Source: Robiginitalea sp. (GTDB lineage: Bacteria > Bacteroidota > Bacteroidia > Flavobacteriales > Flavobacteriaceae). From it: DNA of 64,000 nt. This document shows positions 27,131-38,262 of this stretch, piece by piece (the stretch's first letter is position 1; each line of letters starts with the position of its first letter). The translations under genes were made by a program, and so were the position numbers. The notes below the pieces were generated by a model, which saw only the letters and a list, made by a program, of their open reading frames with translations, was not told where the DNA came from and ran no database searches. The stretch covers positions 1 through 64,000 of the forward strand of contig JAHEJJ010000002.1 in NCBI GenBank assembly GCA_024638915.1, written 5' to 3'.

Positions 27131-27682
27131 TCAGGCATCAGGTCTGCGATCCCTGAAACGTTTATAAAGGCGAATCCCCAGGATCAGAAGCAGTATTAGT
27201 ACCAACATCCCCACCAATCCGAATATCCAGCTAAAAGTACTCTTCAATATAACCAGGAAAGTCACGGCAAAAAGTACAATGGTGGCCCCTTCATTCCAGA
27301 TCCGCATAAAACTCGAACTATACCGGAATGTATCGGCCTGTAGCTCTCTGAACATCATATGAGTCTTGAGGTGATAGGCAAAAAGCAACACTACAAATCC
27401 CAGCTTAATGTGCATCCAGGCCTGCTCGATCCAGGCGGGCATAATGACCAGCAACCACAAAGCAAATATGGTAGACAATATGGCCGATGGCCATGTGATG
27501 ATATACCATAACCGTCGACTCATGATCTTCAACTGGCTGGAAAGTATCTCTTTTGCCGGAGATTCCTTATCCTGTGCCTCAATATGGTAGATAAAAAGTC
27601 TGGGGATATAGAACAGTCCCGCAAACCATGTAATGACAAAGATTAGGTGTAAAGCCTTTATATAATTATAATACATCCCCAT
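27131..27682 (-). CDS. hemJ: CopD/HemJ-like membrane protein, probable protoporphyrinogen oxidase
   Basis: 183 residues with four or five membrane segments. The start YYNYIKALHLIFVITWFAGLF, with a His in the first helix, and HIKLGFVVLLFAYH, with two further His, match the UPF0093/HemJ family, which oxidises protoporphyrinogen IX to protoporphyrin IX using bound haem b. The protein is longer than many HemJ (about 140-150 residues) because of an extra C-terminal hydrophobic helix and a basic tail. The window contains all later haem genes but no hemY, which supports the assignment; the alternative is a general CopD-domain protein. One base separates it from the propeller gene upstream. Confidence 0.8.
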   Translation of the reverse strand: MGMYYNYIKALHLIFVITWFAGLFYIPRLFIYHIEAQDKESPAKEILSSQLKIMSRRLWYIITWPSAILSTIFALWLLVIMPAWIEQAWMHIKLGFVVLLFAYHLKTHMMFRELQADTFRYSSSFMRIWNEGATIVLFAVTFLVILKSTFSWIFGLVGMLVLILLLILGIRLYKRFRDRRPDA

Positions 27683-27683
27683 T

Positions 27684-30600
27684 TCAATCTATCCTTAAGG
27701 CACCAATCCCCGCTTCCCAAAGCTGTTTATTATAATCCGGGATGTTTTGATTTTTAAAGGTCCCGGCGCGCTGCCTGAGTCCTGCCCATCGCTTGTCCAA
27801 TTCTTCCCTGCGCTCTTTGGAACTCCGGTTCACCCTTGGGATAGCACTATTGGTTTGGTCGATAAGGAACATATATTCCGCCGTGAATTTGTTGGGAAAA
27901 TTCTCCACATCGTCATAGGCCCTCGACTTCCGTTGCACCATTTCTTCGTCCCATTGTTTAAGCTGTTCCAGCAATAGTTTGCCATCCTGCAGCAAGTTTT
28001 CATCTTCTAGGGTAGTCATGATGTTTTTCAATTGGCCCTGTACGCTATAAAGGCTGTTAACCGTTACATGCATCGATCTGAGCTCTTGCTCCATTTCGCT
28101 CATAAACTTATCGTATTCCTTATGTTGAGCATCACTGATCTCTACCCCTGGTGTATTGATGATCTTGCCGGTGGTTTCAACCGTCTGACCATTATAGTTT
28201 AGTCTTACCTGGTAACTGCCGGGAGCAGCCCTATGTCCTGAAAAATTCGTTTCGAAATACACGTTTTGAATGCCCGGTTTTGTAGGATGGCTCAGATCCC
28301 ATACAAATCTGTTCAGTCCCGCTTTTTTGGCAAGCACAGGGTCTGCTGAAGGACCTCCGTCCCACTTTTTGAATGTAGTGTCGCGAACCGAACTGAATTG
28401 TCTTAGCTGTTTCCCACTACCATCGAGAATTTCTATCTGGAGTTCCACCGAATCTGCCACTTTGGGAAGCTCGTAATAAACCACCATTCCGTTGGCCGGG
28501 TTTATGCCTTCAAAAGGATCCGTGCCTTTAAAACTATCCTCGTTCTCATTCAATTGACTATCCCAGGAGCCATAGTAAGCATTTTCGGGTGTATAGATTT
28601 TTAAGCCTTTTTGCCCGGATTTATATTGAGAAAGCAATGCCAGATCATCGAGTATCCAAAAAGACCGTCCTGAAGTAGCAACGATCAGATCGCCCTGGTT
28701 GACTTTAAGATCTGTTACAGGGGCTACAGGTAAGTTCAACTGCAGAGATTCCCAGCTAAGGCCACCATTCCAGGAGATATAGATCCCTTTTTCGGTCCCA
28801 GCATAGAGCAGGTCTTTGCGCTGTTGATCCTCTCTGACCACCCTCGTAAATGAACCATAAGGAATTCCTTTGCTGATATTGGTCCAGCTCTGTCCGTAAT
28901 TCGTCGTTTTATATATGGCCGGTGTGTAATCGTTGAATTTATAACGGGTAGTGGCGATATAGGCTATGGCCGGATCATGTGGGGAAACATCTATGGCATT
29001 AACCAGGCACTCGGCCAGTCCTTTTGGTGTAACATTATTCCAGTTCTCACCACCATCTTTGGTGATGTGAACCAGGCCATCATCGCTCGCGGTCCATAAG
29101 ACCCCTTTTTCATGCGGCGATTCTACCATATAAACAAGGGTGCCATAATTCTCGGCTCCCACTGCTTCATTGGTATAAGGGCCTCCACCATTACCTTGTT
29201 TCTCGTCTATATTTCGGGTGAGGTCGGGCGAGATCTCTTCCCAACTCAGCCCCATATCCCTCGTACGCAGTACTACCTGGGCACAATGATAGTAAGTTCC
29301 TGGTTCGTGTTTCGAACCTATTATGGGGGCATTCCAGTTATAAAGGTATTTCATATCCCTGGCGGCCCTTCCCAAATACTGAATAGGCGCTGCCATGATC
29401 TTTGTTTCTTGTTTAGACTCCATATCGAGCACTTCGATCGTCCCCAGGTAATTGCCTCCCAGGACATATCTGGGATCATCAGGATCGAAGGCGGCGTAGG
29501 CACTTTCTCCCCCCGCGGCATAGGTCCAGTCCTGTTCCGAGATCCCGCCCCTGCTCAGCGACATATGCGGTATTCGCACAGAGGTATTATCCTGTTGTCC
29601 GCCATAGATATTATAAGGGAACAAATTGTCGGTATTAATCCTGTAAAACTGTGCAGTAGGCATATTGTCCTGGGTAGACCAGCTAGCGCCATAATTAAAA
29701 CTTATGGCCGCTCCTCCATCGTTGGCAATGACCATGTTTTTTGAATTATCGGGATTGATCCAAAGGTCATGAAAGTCACCATGGGTACCACTCAATCGTT
29801 CCCAGCTTTTGCCACCATCGATCGAGCGCAGTGCCGGGGCACTCATCACATACACGGTGTTTTCGTCATTTGGATCGGGAAATACTTCGATATAGTACCA
29901 GGCTCTTTGCACCAATCGATTATCCCCACTCACTATTTTCCAACTGTTCCCTGCATCATTGGAAACAAAAAGTCCGCCTTTATCCTTGTCCGAATCGCTT
30001 TCGATCAGGGCATAGACCTTATTGGAATTCGCAGGGCTTACGGCAATGGCCATTTTTCCTTTTTCCTCAGGAAGACCTTCATGTATTTTCTTCCAACTGG
30101 CACCACCATCTATAGATTTATAGAGTCCGCTACCTTCCCCTCCGCTGATCACCTTATGCGGTTTTCGTTGATGATGCCACATCGCTGCATACAAGGTCTC
30201 AGGGGTATTTGGATCCATGGACAATTCTGAACAGCCGGTCAGTTCATTGACAAACAGTAATTGATTCCAGGTCTTACCCCCATCGATGGTTTTATAGATT
30301 CCTCTTTCTTTATTAGGCCCATAGAGAGCGCCTTGTGCGCCCACATAAACGATATCAGGATTGGTGGGGTGAATGCGTATTCTGGATATATGCTGGGTAG
30401 CCTCCAGACCGATCCTGGTCCAGGTTTTACCGGCATCGATCGACTTGTACACCCCATCGCCATAGGAAGTCATCACCCCTCTGGGTGCATGTTCCCCCAT
30501 CCCGCAATATAAAATATTCGGGTTGGAGGGTGAGACCGCTATTGCTCCGACAGAACCTGTTTGAAAATATCCGTCGGAAATATTCTCCCATCGCTGTCCG

Positions 30601-30809
30601 GCATCAGTGGTTTTCCAAAGTCCGCCACCGGTTGTCCCCATATAATAGGTAAAAGGGTCGCCGATGACTCCAGTGGCACATACAGATCTGCCACCTCTAA
30701 AGGGTCCTATGTTGCGGTATTTTACAGGTTTAAAATAATCTTCGGCATTTTGAGCGCTTAGGGTCAGGGTTAGTATCAATGCGAAAATCAAATGAATGGA
30801 AACTCTCAT
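27684..30809 (-). CDS. secreted Asp-box beta-propeller protein (VPS10/BNR-type), copy 1
   Basis: 1041 residues. Signal peptide about 1-19 ([14 protein letters not shown]). Residues 30-740 contain about eleven Asp-boxes of the S-x-D-x-G-x-[TS]-W kind ([40 protein letters not shown] and others), predicting two linked sortilin/sialidase-like propellers. The C-terminal 300 residues hold a beta domain ([19 protein letters not shown]) and a helical end. No sialidase Arg triad is evident, so binding or scaffolding is as likely as hydrolysis. The gene lies 17 bases after a close relative (30827-33964) and one base before the hemJ-like gene. Confidence 0.88.
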   Translation of the reverse strand: MRVSIHLIFALILTLTLSAQNAEDYFKPVKYRNIGPFRGGRSVCATGVIGDPFTYYMGTTGGGLWKTTDAGQRWENISDGYFQTGSVGAIAVSPSNPNILYCGMGEHAPRGVMTSYGDGVYKSIDAGKTWTRIGLEATQHISRIRIHPTNPDIVYVGAQGALYGPNKERGIYKTIDGGKTWNQLLFVNELTGCSELSMDPNTPETLYAAMWHHQRKPHKVISGGEGSGLYKSIDGGASWKKIHEGLPEEKGKMAIAVSPANSNKVYALIESDSDKDKGGLFVSNDAGNSWKIVSGDNRLVQRAWYYIEVFPDPNDENTVYVMSAPALRSIDGGKSWERLSGTHGDFHDLWINPDNSKNMVIANDGGAAISFNYGASWSTQDNMPTAQFYRINTDNLFPYNIYGGQQDNTSVRIPHMSLSRGGISEQDWTYAAGGESAYAAFDPDDPRYVLGGNYLGTIEVLDMESKQETKIMAAPIQYLGRAARDMKYLYNWNAPIIGSKHEPGTYYHCAQVVLRTRDMGLSWEEISPDLTRNIDEKQGNGGGPYTNEAVGAENYGTLVYMVESPHEKGVLWTASDDGLVHITKDGGENWNNVTPKGLAECLVNAIDVSPHDPAIAYIATTRYKFNDYTPAIYKTTNYGQSWTNISKGIPYGSFTRVVREDQQRKDLLYAGTEKGIYISWNGGLSWESLQLNLPVAPVTDLKVNQGDLIVATSGRSFWILDDLALLSQYKSGQKGLKIYTPENAYYGSWDSQLNENEDSFKGTDPFEGINPANGMVVYYELPKVADSVELQIEILDGSGKQLRQFSSVRDTTFKKWDGGPSADPVLAKKAGLNRFVWDLSHPTKPGIQNVYFETNFSGHRAAPGSYQVRLNYNGQTVETTGKIINTPGVEISDAQHKEYDKFMSEMEQELRSMHVTVNSLYSVQGQLKNIMTTLEDENLLQDGKLLLEQLKQWDEEMVQRKSRAYDDVENFPNKFTAEYMFLIDQTNSAIPRVNRSSKERREELDKRWAGLRQRAGTFKNQNIPDYNKQLWEAGIGALRID

Positions 30810-30826
30810 ATTTAAATTGGGTATTA

Positions 30827-33800
30827 CTAGTCTTCTAGAAACAAATAGTCTAATTTCAATTGGTTGAATTCGTTGTTAAATGTCTGTATCTCATTGTCCA
30901 AAAGATCATTGAATGCCTTGAGTTGTGCATTGATCTTGCCGGTGAGTTCATTCTTAACGGCGATATCCTGTGCTGTCGGAGCGAAATCATCAATGGTCAC
31001 CAAATTATTAAGATGGCCAAGTTTGTTGGTCAGCCTTATGGGAAAATTTAAAGGATCTTGTCCGCTACGGTTCTTGGTTTGATAGAGCGCCTTTTCGACC
31101 TTTTGGAAATCTTCTTTCATTTTTTTGGCTTTTTCCACCAGCGCTTTTGTGACCTCTTTCCCTTTGTAACGCTCCATAAATACATCAAGCTGAGTAGAGA
31201 TCTTACGGATCCTTTTTATCGCCAGGTGGGCCGAATCGATGGTTTGATTAACCTCCATGACAAAGTCGTACTGTTGCTGCATCGCTTCTATACTTACCTC
31301 GGCACGGGGATCGGCTACAATCGTAAAATCATGAGATTGCTGGTTGCCGTTAACATTTAAATGGGCTTTATAGGTTCCCGGCACAGCTTTAGGACCGCTC
31401 AGACTTGCCCCCCAAAATATCATGCCTTCAAGTTTCTCAGCACCTTTGGTTTTGGTATCCCAGACATGAGAATTCCCACCCTTTTCAATTTTGAGCTTAG
31501 TCGCTTTGTCCTTGGCTGAATTTGAAAAGCTCGCCAAGGTATCGCCCTTCATGGTGGTATAGGTGAGTACAACACTGTCCTTGGGATTGAGCTCCTTCAG
31601 GTAGAAATGGGTGATAACCCCGTTAGGATGATTGGCCCCAGCGGTTTTTGAAGGTTTTTCTGTGGTTCTGCCCTTGGTCCTGTATGAATCTTTAGGTTTA
31701 AATAATATTGAAGTGGAATTCTTGGAAGCGGATTCCAACTGATGCAAAACGCTAAGGTCATCGAGGATCCATATCGATCGCCCCTGAGTGGCTACTACCA
31801 GGTTCTGATCTTTCACTATAAGGTCGGTGATAGGCACCACAGGCAGGTTTTGCTGGAAAGACTGCCAGGTGGCCCCATCATTAAAACTGATGTACATCCC
31901 GGTTTCCGTTCCTGCATAGAGCAGCCCCCTTTGATCGGGATCTTCCCTGAGAACCCTTGTGAAGTGTTCCGAGTCAATACCATCGGTGATCTGCTGCCAG
32001 CTAGCGCCGTAATCTGTGGTCTTGAATAACAATGGCCTGAAATCACCCAACTTATAACGCGTTGCGGCGATATAGCATGTGCCCTCTTCAAAATGCGAGG
32101 GTTCAATACTGTTGATCATACTCCATTCAGGTAATTGAGGTGGCGTTATATTTTGCCAGCTGCCTCCCCCATCTCTGGTGATATGCACCAGTCCATCGTC
32201 GCTCCCGACCCAAATCAAACCTTCGGTGATAGGGCTTTCATTGGCCGCAAAAATGGTGCAATAATACTCAACACCGGTATTGTCCTGGGTGATAGGTCCC
32301 CCGCTGGAAACCAATTTATCAGGATCATTCCGGGTCAGATCTTCGCTTAGCAATTCCCAGCTTTGTCCTTCATCAGTACTCATATGCACGTGGTTCGAGA
32401 AAGTATAGAGCTTATTGGGATCGTGCCGGCTGAACATGATCGGAAAATTCCATTGGAACCTGTACTTCATACCTTCGGCCCCATAACCCATCGGGTTATC
32501 AGGCCATACGTTGATGGCCCTTTCTGTTTTGGTCTTGTGATTCACCCTGGTAAGATATCCTCCATAGCTACCGCCATAAACAATATCATTATCCTTTGGA
32601 TCTACTGCAATATGAGCCGATTCACCTCCTGCCGTTGGTTCCCAATCGTCTTCATCGATGACACTGCCGTCGCTGCGATGATTGATCCTGATGGTGCTGT
32701 TATCCTGCTGCGCCACATAGATCCTGTAGGGAAAGGCATTATCTGTGGTTACTCTGTAAAACTGGGCCGTAGGTTGATTGTAGTATGTGCTCCAGGTAGT
32801 CCCGCCATCATAAGACACTTGTGCGCCTCCGTCATCACCGATGATCATGCGATCTGAATTTTCGGGGGCTATCCAAAGATCATGATGGTCACCGTGGGGC
32901 GCATTGAAAGTCTCAAAAGTTTTACCTCCGTCTTTCGATCTATGATAGCGAACATTAAGCACGTATACCAGGTCTTCGTCTTCGGTATCCGCATAGACCC
33001 TGGAGTAATACCAGGCCCGCTGCCTCAGTTTACGCTCCTTATTCACATGCTCCCATGTATTTCCCCCATCTCCGGAGCGGTAAAGTCCTCCATTTTCCTT
33101 GTGCTCAACTATGGCCCAAACGCGTTCTGAGTTTTTTGGGGAAACAGTGACCCCGATAATTCCCAGGGTGTCTTTTGGAAAGCCTTCATTTTTCGAGATC
33201 TCTTTCCAGTTATTTCCTCCATCTGTACTTTTCCAAAGCGCAGAGCCAGGACCTCCGCTGCTCAGGCTATATGGGGTCCGCTGCACTCTCCAGGTGGAAG
33301 CATAAAGAATTCTTGGATTGTTGGGATCGAGAACAAGGTCGATCGCTCCAGCCTGATCATTTACAAACAAAATCTGTTGCCAGGTATTGCCGCCATCTGT
33401 GCTTTTGTAGATTCCTCGTTCTTTTGCGGGTTTATAGATATTTCCCAAAACAGCTGCATAAACGATCTCATGATGATCAGGATGTACTTTTAGGCGAGGA
33501 ATATGTCTGCTTTTTTCTAATCCGGCCTGTATCCAGGTTTTACCGGCATCCGTACTTTTCCAAACTCCATAGCCAGACGAAACATTACCGCGGACGGTTT
33601 TCTCTCCACCTCCTACATAGATCACATTAGGGTCGCTTTTTGAAACTTCGACAGCGCCGATACTACCCCCAAAATAACCGTCGGATATGTTTCCCCAGCT
33701 ACGACCTCCATCGATCGTTTTCCATACACCACCTCCGGTGGCTCCAAAATAAAACAGGTTGGGATTTCCAGGGACTCCGGTAACCGATGCGGAGCGTCCT

Positions 33801-33964
33801 CCTCTAAAAGGTCCCACCAGTCGATACTCCATACTGGAGTAAAGTTCGGACGGGATCTGGTTTGCTGTAGATGAGTTCCCCTTTTTCCTTTTTTGTGCTT
33901 GTAATGGGATGGCAGCTAAGAATAACAACAAGAATATGCCCCCTCTGGTTATGGTTTTGATCAT
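30827..33964 (-). CDS. secreted Asp-box beta-propeller protein (VPS10/BNR-type), copy 2
   Basis: 1045 residues. Signal peptide about 1-23 ([17 protein letters not shown]) followed by a basic, low-complexity patch ([12 protein letters not shown]). About eleven Asp-boxes ([48 protein letters not shown] and others) occupy the same positions as in the neighbouring copy, and blocks such as [28 protein letters not shown] and [18 protein letters not shown] run in the same order through both, so the pair arose by tandem duplication. Ligand unknown. It is the first gene of the minus-strand run that continues into copy 1 and hemJ. Confidence 0.88.
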   Translation of the reverse strand: MIKTITRGGIFLLLFLAAIPLQAQKRKKGNSSTANQIPSELYSSMEYRLVGPFRGGRSASVTGVPGNPNLFYFGATGGGVWKTIDGGRSWGNISDGYFGGSIGAVEVSKSDPNVIYVGGGEKTVRGNVSSGYGVWKSTDAGKTWIQAGLEKSRHIPRLKVHPDHHEIVYAAVLGNIYKPAKERGIYKSTDGGNTWQQILFVNDQAGAIDLVLDPNNPRILYASTWRVQRTPYSLSSGGPGSALWKSTDGGNNWKEISKNEGFPKDTLGIIGVTVSPKNSERVWAIVEHKENGGLYRSGDGGNTWEHVNKERKLRQRAWYYSRVYADTEDEDLVYVLNVRYHRSKDGGKTFETFNAPHGDHHDLWIAPENSDRMIIGDDGGAQVSYDGGTTWSTYYNQPTAQFYRVTTDNAFPYRIYVAQQDNSTIRINHRSDGSVIDEDDWEPTAGGESAHIAVDPKDNDIVYGGSYGGYLTRVNHKTKTERAINVWPDNPMGYGAEGMKYRFQWNFPIMFSRHDPNKLYTFSNHVHMSTDEGQSWELLSEDLTRNDPDKLVSSGGPITQDNTGVEYYCTIFAANESPITEGLIWVGSDDGLVHITRDGGGSWQNITPPQLPEWSMINSIEPSHFEEGTCYIAATRYKLGDFRPLLFKTTDYGASWQQITDGIDSEHFTRVLREDPDQRGLLYAGTETGMYISFNDGATWQSFQQNLPVVPITDLIVKDQNLVVATQGRSIWILDDLSVLHQLESASKNSTSILFKPKDSYRTKGRTTEKPSKTAGANHPNGVITHFYLKELNPKDSVVLTYTTMKGDTLASFSNSAKDKATKLKIEKGGNSHVWDTKTKGAEKLEGMIFWGASLSGPKAVPGTYKAHLNVNGNQQSHDFTIVADPRAEVSIEAMQQQYDFVMEVNQTIDSAHLAIKRIRKISTQLDVFMERYKGKEVTKALVEKAKKMKEDFQKVEKALYQTKNRSGQDPLNFPIRLTNKLGHLNNLVTIDDFAPTAQDIAVKNELTGKINAQLKAFNDLLDNEIQTFNNEFNQLKLDYLFLED

Positions 33965-34069
33965 AATCCTTTTAAAGTTGAATTAGCGGCACTAAATGTA
34001 AGCAAAAAGAACAGACCTAAAAACCATAGAAGAATAAGAAAACAACGAAAAATCGTACATTGGTTAATT

Positions 34070-34531
34070 ATGAGAATATTAGTCTGTATTATATTTTTCA
34101 TGGGGGCCCTATCCTGTGATGAGCAGAAATCAATGAATAAATTATATACGGTCAATTCTGATGACCTCAAAGCCCTGCGCTATCTTAAAGAAGTGGAATG
34201 GCCCAAGGCCTACAGGGAGCAGGATACGGCATTACTCAATCGGATACTCGGTCATGATTTCCAGATGATCGATGGTAATGGAAACTGGTCGGACAAGGCC
34301 TCAGAGTTGGCCTGGATCAAAGAAAATGCCTCTGCGCCAGATTCTTTTTATTATGACATCGGACGCCTCGATGCTCTCGAGAATGGAACGGTACTGATCT
34401 GTGGCACTGGACATATTTACAATGATTCGACCCATACCATCTATCAATCGAGCAATATAATGATTAAAAGAGGGGAATTCTGGAAAGCCGTGGCATCCCA
34501 TGTTTCGGGCATAAAAAGCGTAAATAATTAG
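34070..34531 (+). CDS. NTF2-like (DUF4440) lipoprotein
   Basis: 153 residues. Signal peptide with lipobox ending GALSC near residue 17. The mature part follows the SnoaL/NTF2-like pattern: a helix with EVEWPKAYREQDTALLNRILGHDF, then WLKENA-like and sheet-forming stretches, ending SSNIMIKRGEFWKAVASHVSG. Such proteins are small cone-shaped folds, often binding or catalytic, but no active-site residues can be named here. It is a single gene divergent from the propeller genes. Confidence 0.78.
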   Translation: MRILVCIIFFMGALSCDEQKSMNKLYTVNSDDLKALRYLKEVEWPKAYREQDTALLNRILGHDFQMIDGNGNWSDKASELAWIKENASAPDSFYYDIGRLDALENGTVLICGTGHIYNDSTHTIYQSSNIMIKRGEFWKAVASHVSGIKSVNN

Positions 34532-34553
34532 TTATTGTTCACAAAAGAACGGG

Positions 34554-34579
34554 GCGAATAAGGCTCTAGAGGTATTCGC
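34554..34579. repeat. inverted repeat between lipoprotein and bestrophin genes
   Basis: GCGAATA (34554-34560) and TATTCGC (34573-34579) are perfect inverted copies around CTCTAGAG, itself a palindrome. It lies 23 bases after the lipoprotein stop. There is no T-run, so it may be an operator or an inefficient terminator. Confidence 0.4.
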
Positions 34580-34693
34580 TCTAAGCCCATCACAATTTTG
34601 TTGTATTTTGAGGGCCCGGAAAATGCAATTAAGAAATTATAGGAGATCGCGATCTGGTTAAGCTCCAATTTTCCTTTTACAAATTAGCAAAAC

Positions 34694-35578
34694 ATGATAC
34701 TCAACAAGAGAATCCCTCTGAAATACTGGCTGGATCTAATTAAATGGGACTTTATCATCGTTACTGTATTCTCCTTTGTGATTTTTATTATTCAGGATTT
34801 TCTGATCCGAATCAATATTCCTATTACTATAGGGGGCTTTTTAGGAACTGCCATAGCCCTTTTGTTGTCCTTTAAATTGGCACAATCCTACGACCGCTGG
34901 TGGGAAGCCCGAAAGATATGGGGCGCCATCGTAAACGATTCGAGAACACTGGTCCTGCAGGTCAAACACTTCATGGCGCCCGAGAATATCGCGCTGGTAA
35001 AAACTATTGGTAATCGTCAGATCGCATGGTGTTATGCCTCGTGTAACCATCTACGCGGGATGGACGCTCATGATATAGTTAGGCCATTGGTGTCTGAAAT
35101 GGAATGGGAAGAATTACAACACAAACCGCATATGCCGATAGCACTGCTCGATCTCAATAGCGGAGATATTTCCGCACTGCACAGGAGCGGTGAGATCAAT
35201 GATTTTCAACACGTCCAAATCGATAATACGCTTGTGCGTTTAACCTCCTCTCTGGGTAAAGCCGAACGGATTAAAAACACCGTATTTCCTAAAACATACC
35301 GTGTGATATTACATTTCTTCATTTATATTTTTTTGATTGTCCTGTCTATCCCCTTGGCTGAATTACTTGAATTTGCGGAGATCCCATTGCTTATCGGGAT
35401 CGCAATTCCCTTCTTTTTGCTCGAAAAGATCGCTTATACCATTCAGGATCCCTTTGATAATCACCCCACGGATACTCCCATGACCGATATTTCTCAGAAC
35501 ATAGAAAAGAATATTCGGCAATTGCTCGATGAGGACATTCCCGAGTACGATGCTGAGGCTTCATTCTATATTCTCTGA
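34694..35578 (+). CDS. bestrophin family (UPF0187) ion channel
   Basis: 294 residues. Two membrane segments near the N-terminus (about 22-42 and 47-64) and two more about 205-250. The family signature SYDRWWEARKIWGAIVNDSR follows the second segment, and IQDPFDNHPTDTPM near residue 255 matches the conserved acidic C-terminal motif. Bacterial bestrophins form pentameric anion or cation channels in the inner membrane; ion choice cannot be read. It is a single gene. Confidence 0.92.
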   Translation: MILNKRIPLKYWLDLIKWDFIIVTVFSFVIFIIQDFLIRINIPITIGGFLGTAIALLLSFKLAQSYDRWWEARKIWGAIVNDSRTLVLQVKHFMAPENIALVKTIGNRQIAWCYASCNHLRGMDAHDIVRPLVSEMEWEELQHKPHMPIALLDLNSGDISALHRSGEINDFQHVQIDNTLVRLTSSLGKAERIKNTVFPKTYRVILHFFIYIFLIVLSIPLAELLEFAEIPLLIGIAIPFFLLEKIAYTIQDPFDNHPTDTPMTDISQNIEKNIRQLLDEDIPEYDAEASFYIL

Positions 35579-35631
35579 GCCTTTGATCAGCTTTATTTTT
35601 TTACCTTGTATAATCAATTCACTTCAGCGAA

Positions 35632-36768
35632 ATGAAAAAGATGATTTTCTCTTCGGTGGTGGCCATTATTATATTTCATGTCGCGATGGCACAGGAAAAA
35701 AGACTTAGGGACCATGGAATAGAGATCGGTGTGTTGCGCCCTGGTAAATACAATGCTATTTCAGATGTGGAGGGCGTACAGGTAGGTCATAAAACCCTGA
35801 TCAAAGGCCAAAATATCCGGACAGGTGTAACAGCCATACTTCCGCATAAGGGCAATATTTTTCAACAGAAAGTTCCTGCAGCGATATTTATAGGCAATGG
35901 TTTTGGCAAGCTGGCAGGATATAGCCAGGTTGAAGAACTCGGCAATCTGGAAACACCGGTGATCCTGACCAATACGCTTAGTGTTCCCCGAGCCTCTGAG
36001 GCGCTGATCAGTTATTCCCTAGGATTACCCGGAAATGAAAATATCAGATCGGTGAACCCTTTGGTTGGAGAAACCAACGATGGCTTTCTTAATGATATAA
36101 GGGCCAGGCATGTTAAAGAAGAGGATATTTTAGATGCCATCGAAAATGCCGGAAGCGGGTCGGTCACCGAAGGCAATGTTGGTGCCGGAACAGGTACGGT
36201 ATGTTTTGGGTATAAGGGCGGCATAGGCACGGCATCGAGGGTGCTCCCTAATGAAAGTGGTTCCTTCACTGTGGGGGTCCTGGTACAAACGAATTTTGGG
36301 GGCATCTTGGAAATCAATGGTGTTCCCGTTGCCAAAGAAATGGGGGATTATCCCGATGCGTATAAATACCAATCCGACGGCTCCTGCATGATTGTGGTTG
36401 CCACCGATGCCCCGCTCGACCCTCGCAATCTCAAGCGTCTGGGAAAACGCGCCTTTATGGCCCTGGCCAAAACAGGTGGGATCGCGTCGAATGGAAGCGG
36501 TGATTATGTTGTCGCATTTTCCACTACCCCGGCTAACCGGATTTCCTATCAAAATAAGGATATCGCCCTTCCTGGCCATTTTTTGAAAAACGAAGCCATG
36601 ACACCCCTCTTCCTTGCCGTAATCGAAGCCACTGAAGAAGCTGTTTTGAATTCCCTTTTCGCCGCCGAAACGATGAGTGGTCACCAGGGGCATACTGTCA
36701 AGGCACTACCCATAAAGAAGGTATTGAATATAATGAGGAAATACCATAAAATATCAGGGGAGAAATAA
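35632..36768 (+). CDS. P1 family peptidase (DmpA-like, self-processing)
   Basis: 378 residues with a signal peptide (about 1-20, FSSVVAIIIFHVAMAQ). P1/S58 family landmarks: NAISDVEGVQVGHKT, GVTAILPHKGN, an Asn/Gly-rich core (VGETNDGFLND, GNVGAGTGTVCFGYKGG) and the self-cleavage site region SNGSGDYVVAFS near residue 295, where the Ser after Gly becomes the N-terminal nucleophile. The family hydrolyses small peptides and amides, often with D- or beta-amino acids. Export suggests a periplasmic role. It is convergent with the MATE gene. Confidence 0.92.
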   Translation: MKKMIFSSVVAIIIFHVAMAQEKRLRDHGIEIGVLRPGKYNAISDVEGVQVGHKTLIKGQNIRTGVTAILPHKGNIFQQKVPAAIFIGNGFGKLAGYSQVEELGNLETPVILTNTLSVPRASEALISYSLGLPGNENIRSVNPLVGETNDGFLNDIRARHVKEEDILDAIENAGSGSVTEGNVGAGTGTVCFGYKGGIGTASRVLPNESGSFTVGVLVQTNFGGILEINGVPVAKEMGDYPDAYKYQSDGSCMIVVATDAPLDPRNLKRLGKRAFMALAKTGGIASNGSGDYVVAFSTTPANRISYQNKDIALPGHFLKNEAMTPLFLAVIEATEEAVLNSLFAAETMSGHQGHTVKALPIKKVLNIMRKYHKISGEK

Positions 36769-36781
36769 CAGCTGAAGACTA

Positions 36782-38170
36782 CTAATTCACAATGGGAGAA
36801 AGAGACTTCCTGATTTCTTTCCTAAGATAATAGCCAGTTACAACCGTTGCCAAAATATCTGCCACAGGGAAAGATACCCATACGCCTAATTCTCCCAGAT
36901 AAAGAGGTAAGATCAAAATAAGTGGGATGAAAAAGAATCCTTGTCGGGTAAGGGTCAGCAACAAAGCTGGTATGGCCTTTCCTACGGCCTGAAAATATGC
37001 CGCTCCGATGAGTTGTAGGGCAATCACAGGTGTGGCGGCAAATACCCATCGCATAGCAGAAGGCGTATGCTGAAGAACAAATCGATTCATTTCCAGTTCC
37101 ATGTCCGGCAAGTCTGATCTGTTGCTGAGGAACAGGGATGTGATCGCTTCGGGGAAAATCATCAGCCCTATAAATACCAGGGTAGCGACAAAAGCAGCAT
37201 ATTTGATGGCCGTATAAATACTTTCCTTCACCCGTGCGTACTTCTGTGCACCATAATTAAATCCGGCAATAGGCAGGAAACCCTGGGTGACACCGAAAAC
37301 GGGGAAAAACGCGAACATCAGCATCCTCCCGATTATGGCATAAACCGCAATAAGTGGTTCACCACCGAGGTTGAATAGAATATTATTCATCAGCAAATAG
37401 GTAATGCTGGTTACCGCCTGACGGGCTAGGGTGACAAAACCGAGGGCTCCTATTTCCCTGAGAATAACCCGGTCGAGATAAAAATCTTTTATGGTGATCT
37501 TCAACTCTGAATTAGGTGATATGAAGTACCAAAAGATATAAACAAAACACAGCAAATAGCTGCCCGTGCTGGCCCATGCGGCACCATGCATCCCCCATTC
37601 GAAAACATAGATGAATATATAGTCGAGCAATAAGTTCCCTACAGATGGGATGATCATCGCGATCATGGCAAAGCGGGGTTTACCCTCTGCCCTGATCACC
37701 GTGTTGCCCATCATGCAAAGCGCTAGAAACGGCACCCCATACAACACGATGGTATAATAGATCTTAGCCGGTTCAAAAATGGCCCCTTTGCCCCCGAATA
37801 ATGGGATCAGATCGTCAACGTAAAATAGCCCTAAGGAGGCCATTCCTACCGTCAGCAGAACCGTCAGCGTTAACTGGTTTCCAAAAGTCTTAAGGGCCCG
37901 TTGCCGGTGGTCGGCCCCCAACGCCCTGGAGATGATACTGCTACCCCCGATCCCTATCGCCATCCCGAGTGCGGCGATAAAAAAAGATACGGGCAGAACG
38001 ACATTTATGGCAGCTATTGCGATCGAACCGATCCAGTTTCCCACAAAAATGGTATCGACCAGAATATTGAGGCTCATCACCAGGATACCAATAGAGGCCG
38101 GTACGGCCTGGCGTACCAGGAGCTTCCCAATGGGATCGGTCCCTAACTGACCAGATGATATTTTAGCCAT
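36782..38170 (-). CDS. MATE family efflux transporter
   Basis: 462 residues, twelve hydrophobic segments, arranged as two six-helix halves. N-terminal motif QLGTDPIGKLLVRQAVPAS and helix pair GNWIGSIAIAAINVVLP, GIGGSSIISRALGA match the NorM/DinF branch. It would export cationic compounds in exchange for Na+ or H+. It stands between the P1 peptidase (convergent) and hemH (same strand, 92-bp gap). Confidence 0.93.
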   Translation of the reverse strand: MAKISSGQLGTDPIGKLLVRQAVPASIGILVMSLNILVDTIFVGNWIGSIAIAAINVVLPVSFFIAALGMAIGIGGSSIISRALGADHRQRALKTFGNQLTLTVLLTVGMASLGLFYVDDLIPLFGGKGAIFEPAKIYYTIVLYGVPFLALCMMGNTVIRAEGKPRFAMIAMIIPSVGNLLLDYIFIYVFEWGMHGAAWASTGSYLLCFVYIFWYFISPNSELKITIKDFYLDRVILREIGALGFVTLARQAVTSITYLLMNNILFNLGGEPLIAVYAIIGRMLMFAFFPVFGVTQGFLPIAGFNYGAQKYARVKESIYTAIKYAAFVATLVFIGLMIFPEAITSLFLSNRSDLPDMELEMNRFVLQHTPSAMRWVFAATPVIALQLIGAAYFQAVGKAIPALLLTLTRQGFFFIPLILILPLYLGELGVWVSFPVADILATVVTGYYLRKEIRKSLSPIVN

Positions 38171-38262
38171 ATTTCACTTGTTACTGACTTAGCCAATCAT
38201 AAAAGTTCGGGCCAGGGGATCTTGATTCAGACCAAGATCAAAATTAGAGTTTTGCTAAGGCA

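Noticed and set aside
29112-29744. 210-codon open frame on the plus strand inside propeller copy 1
   Set aside because: It lies wholly antisense to a gene with clear Asp-boxes, has no recognisable domain, and follows from the codon use of the repeat units.
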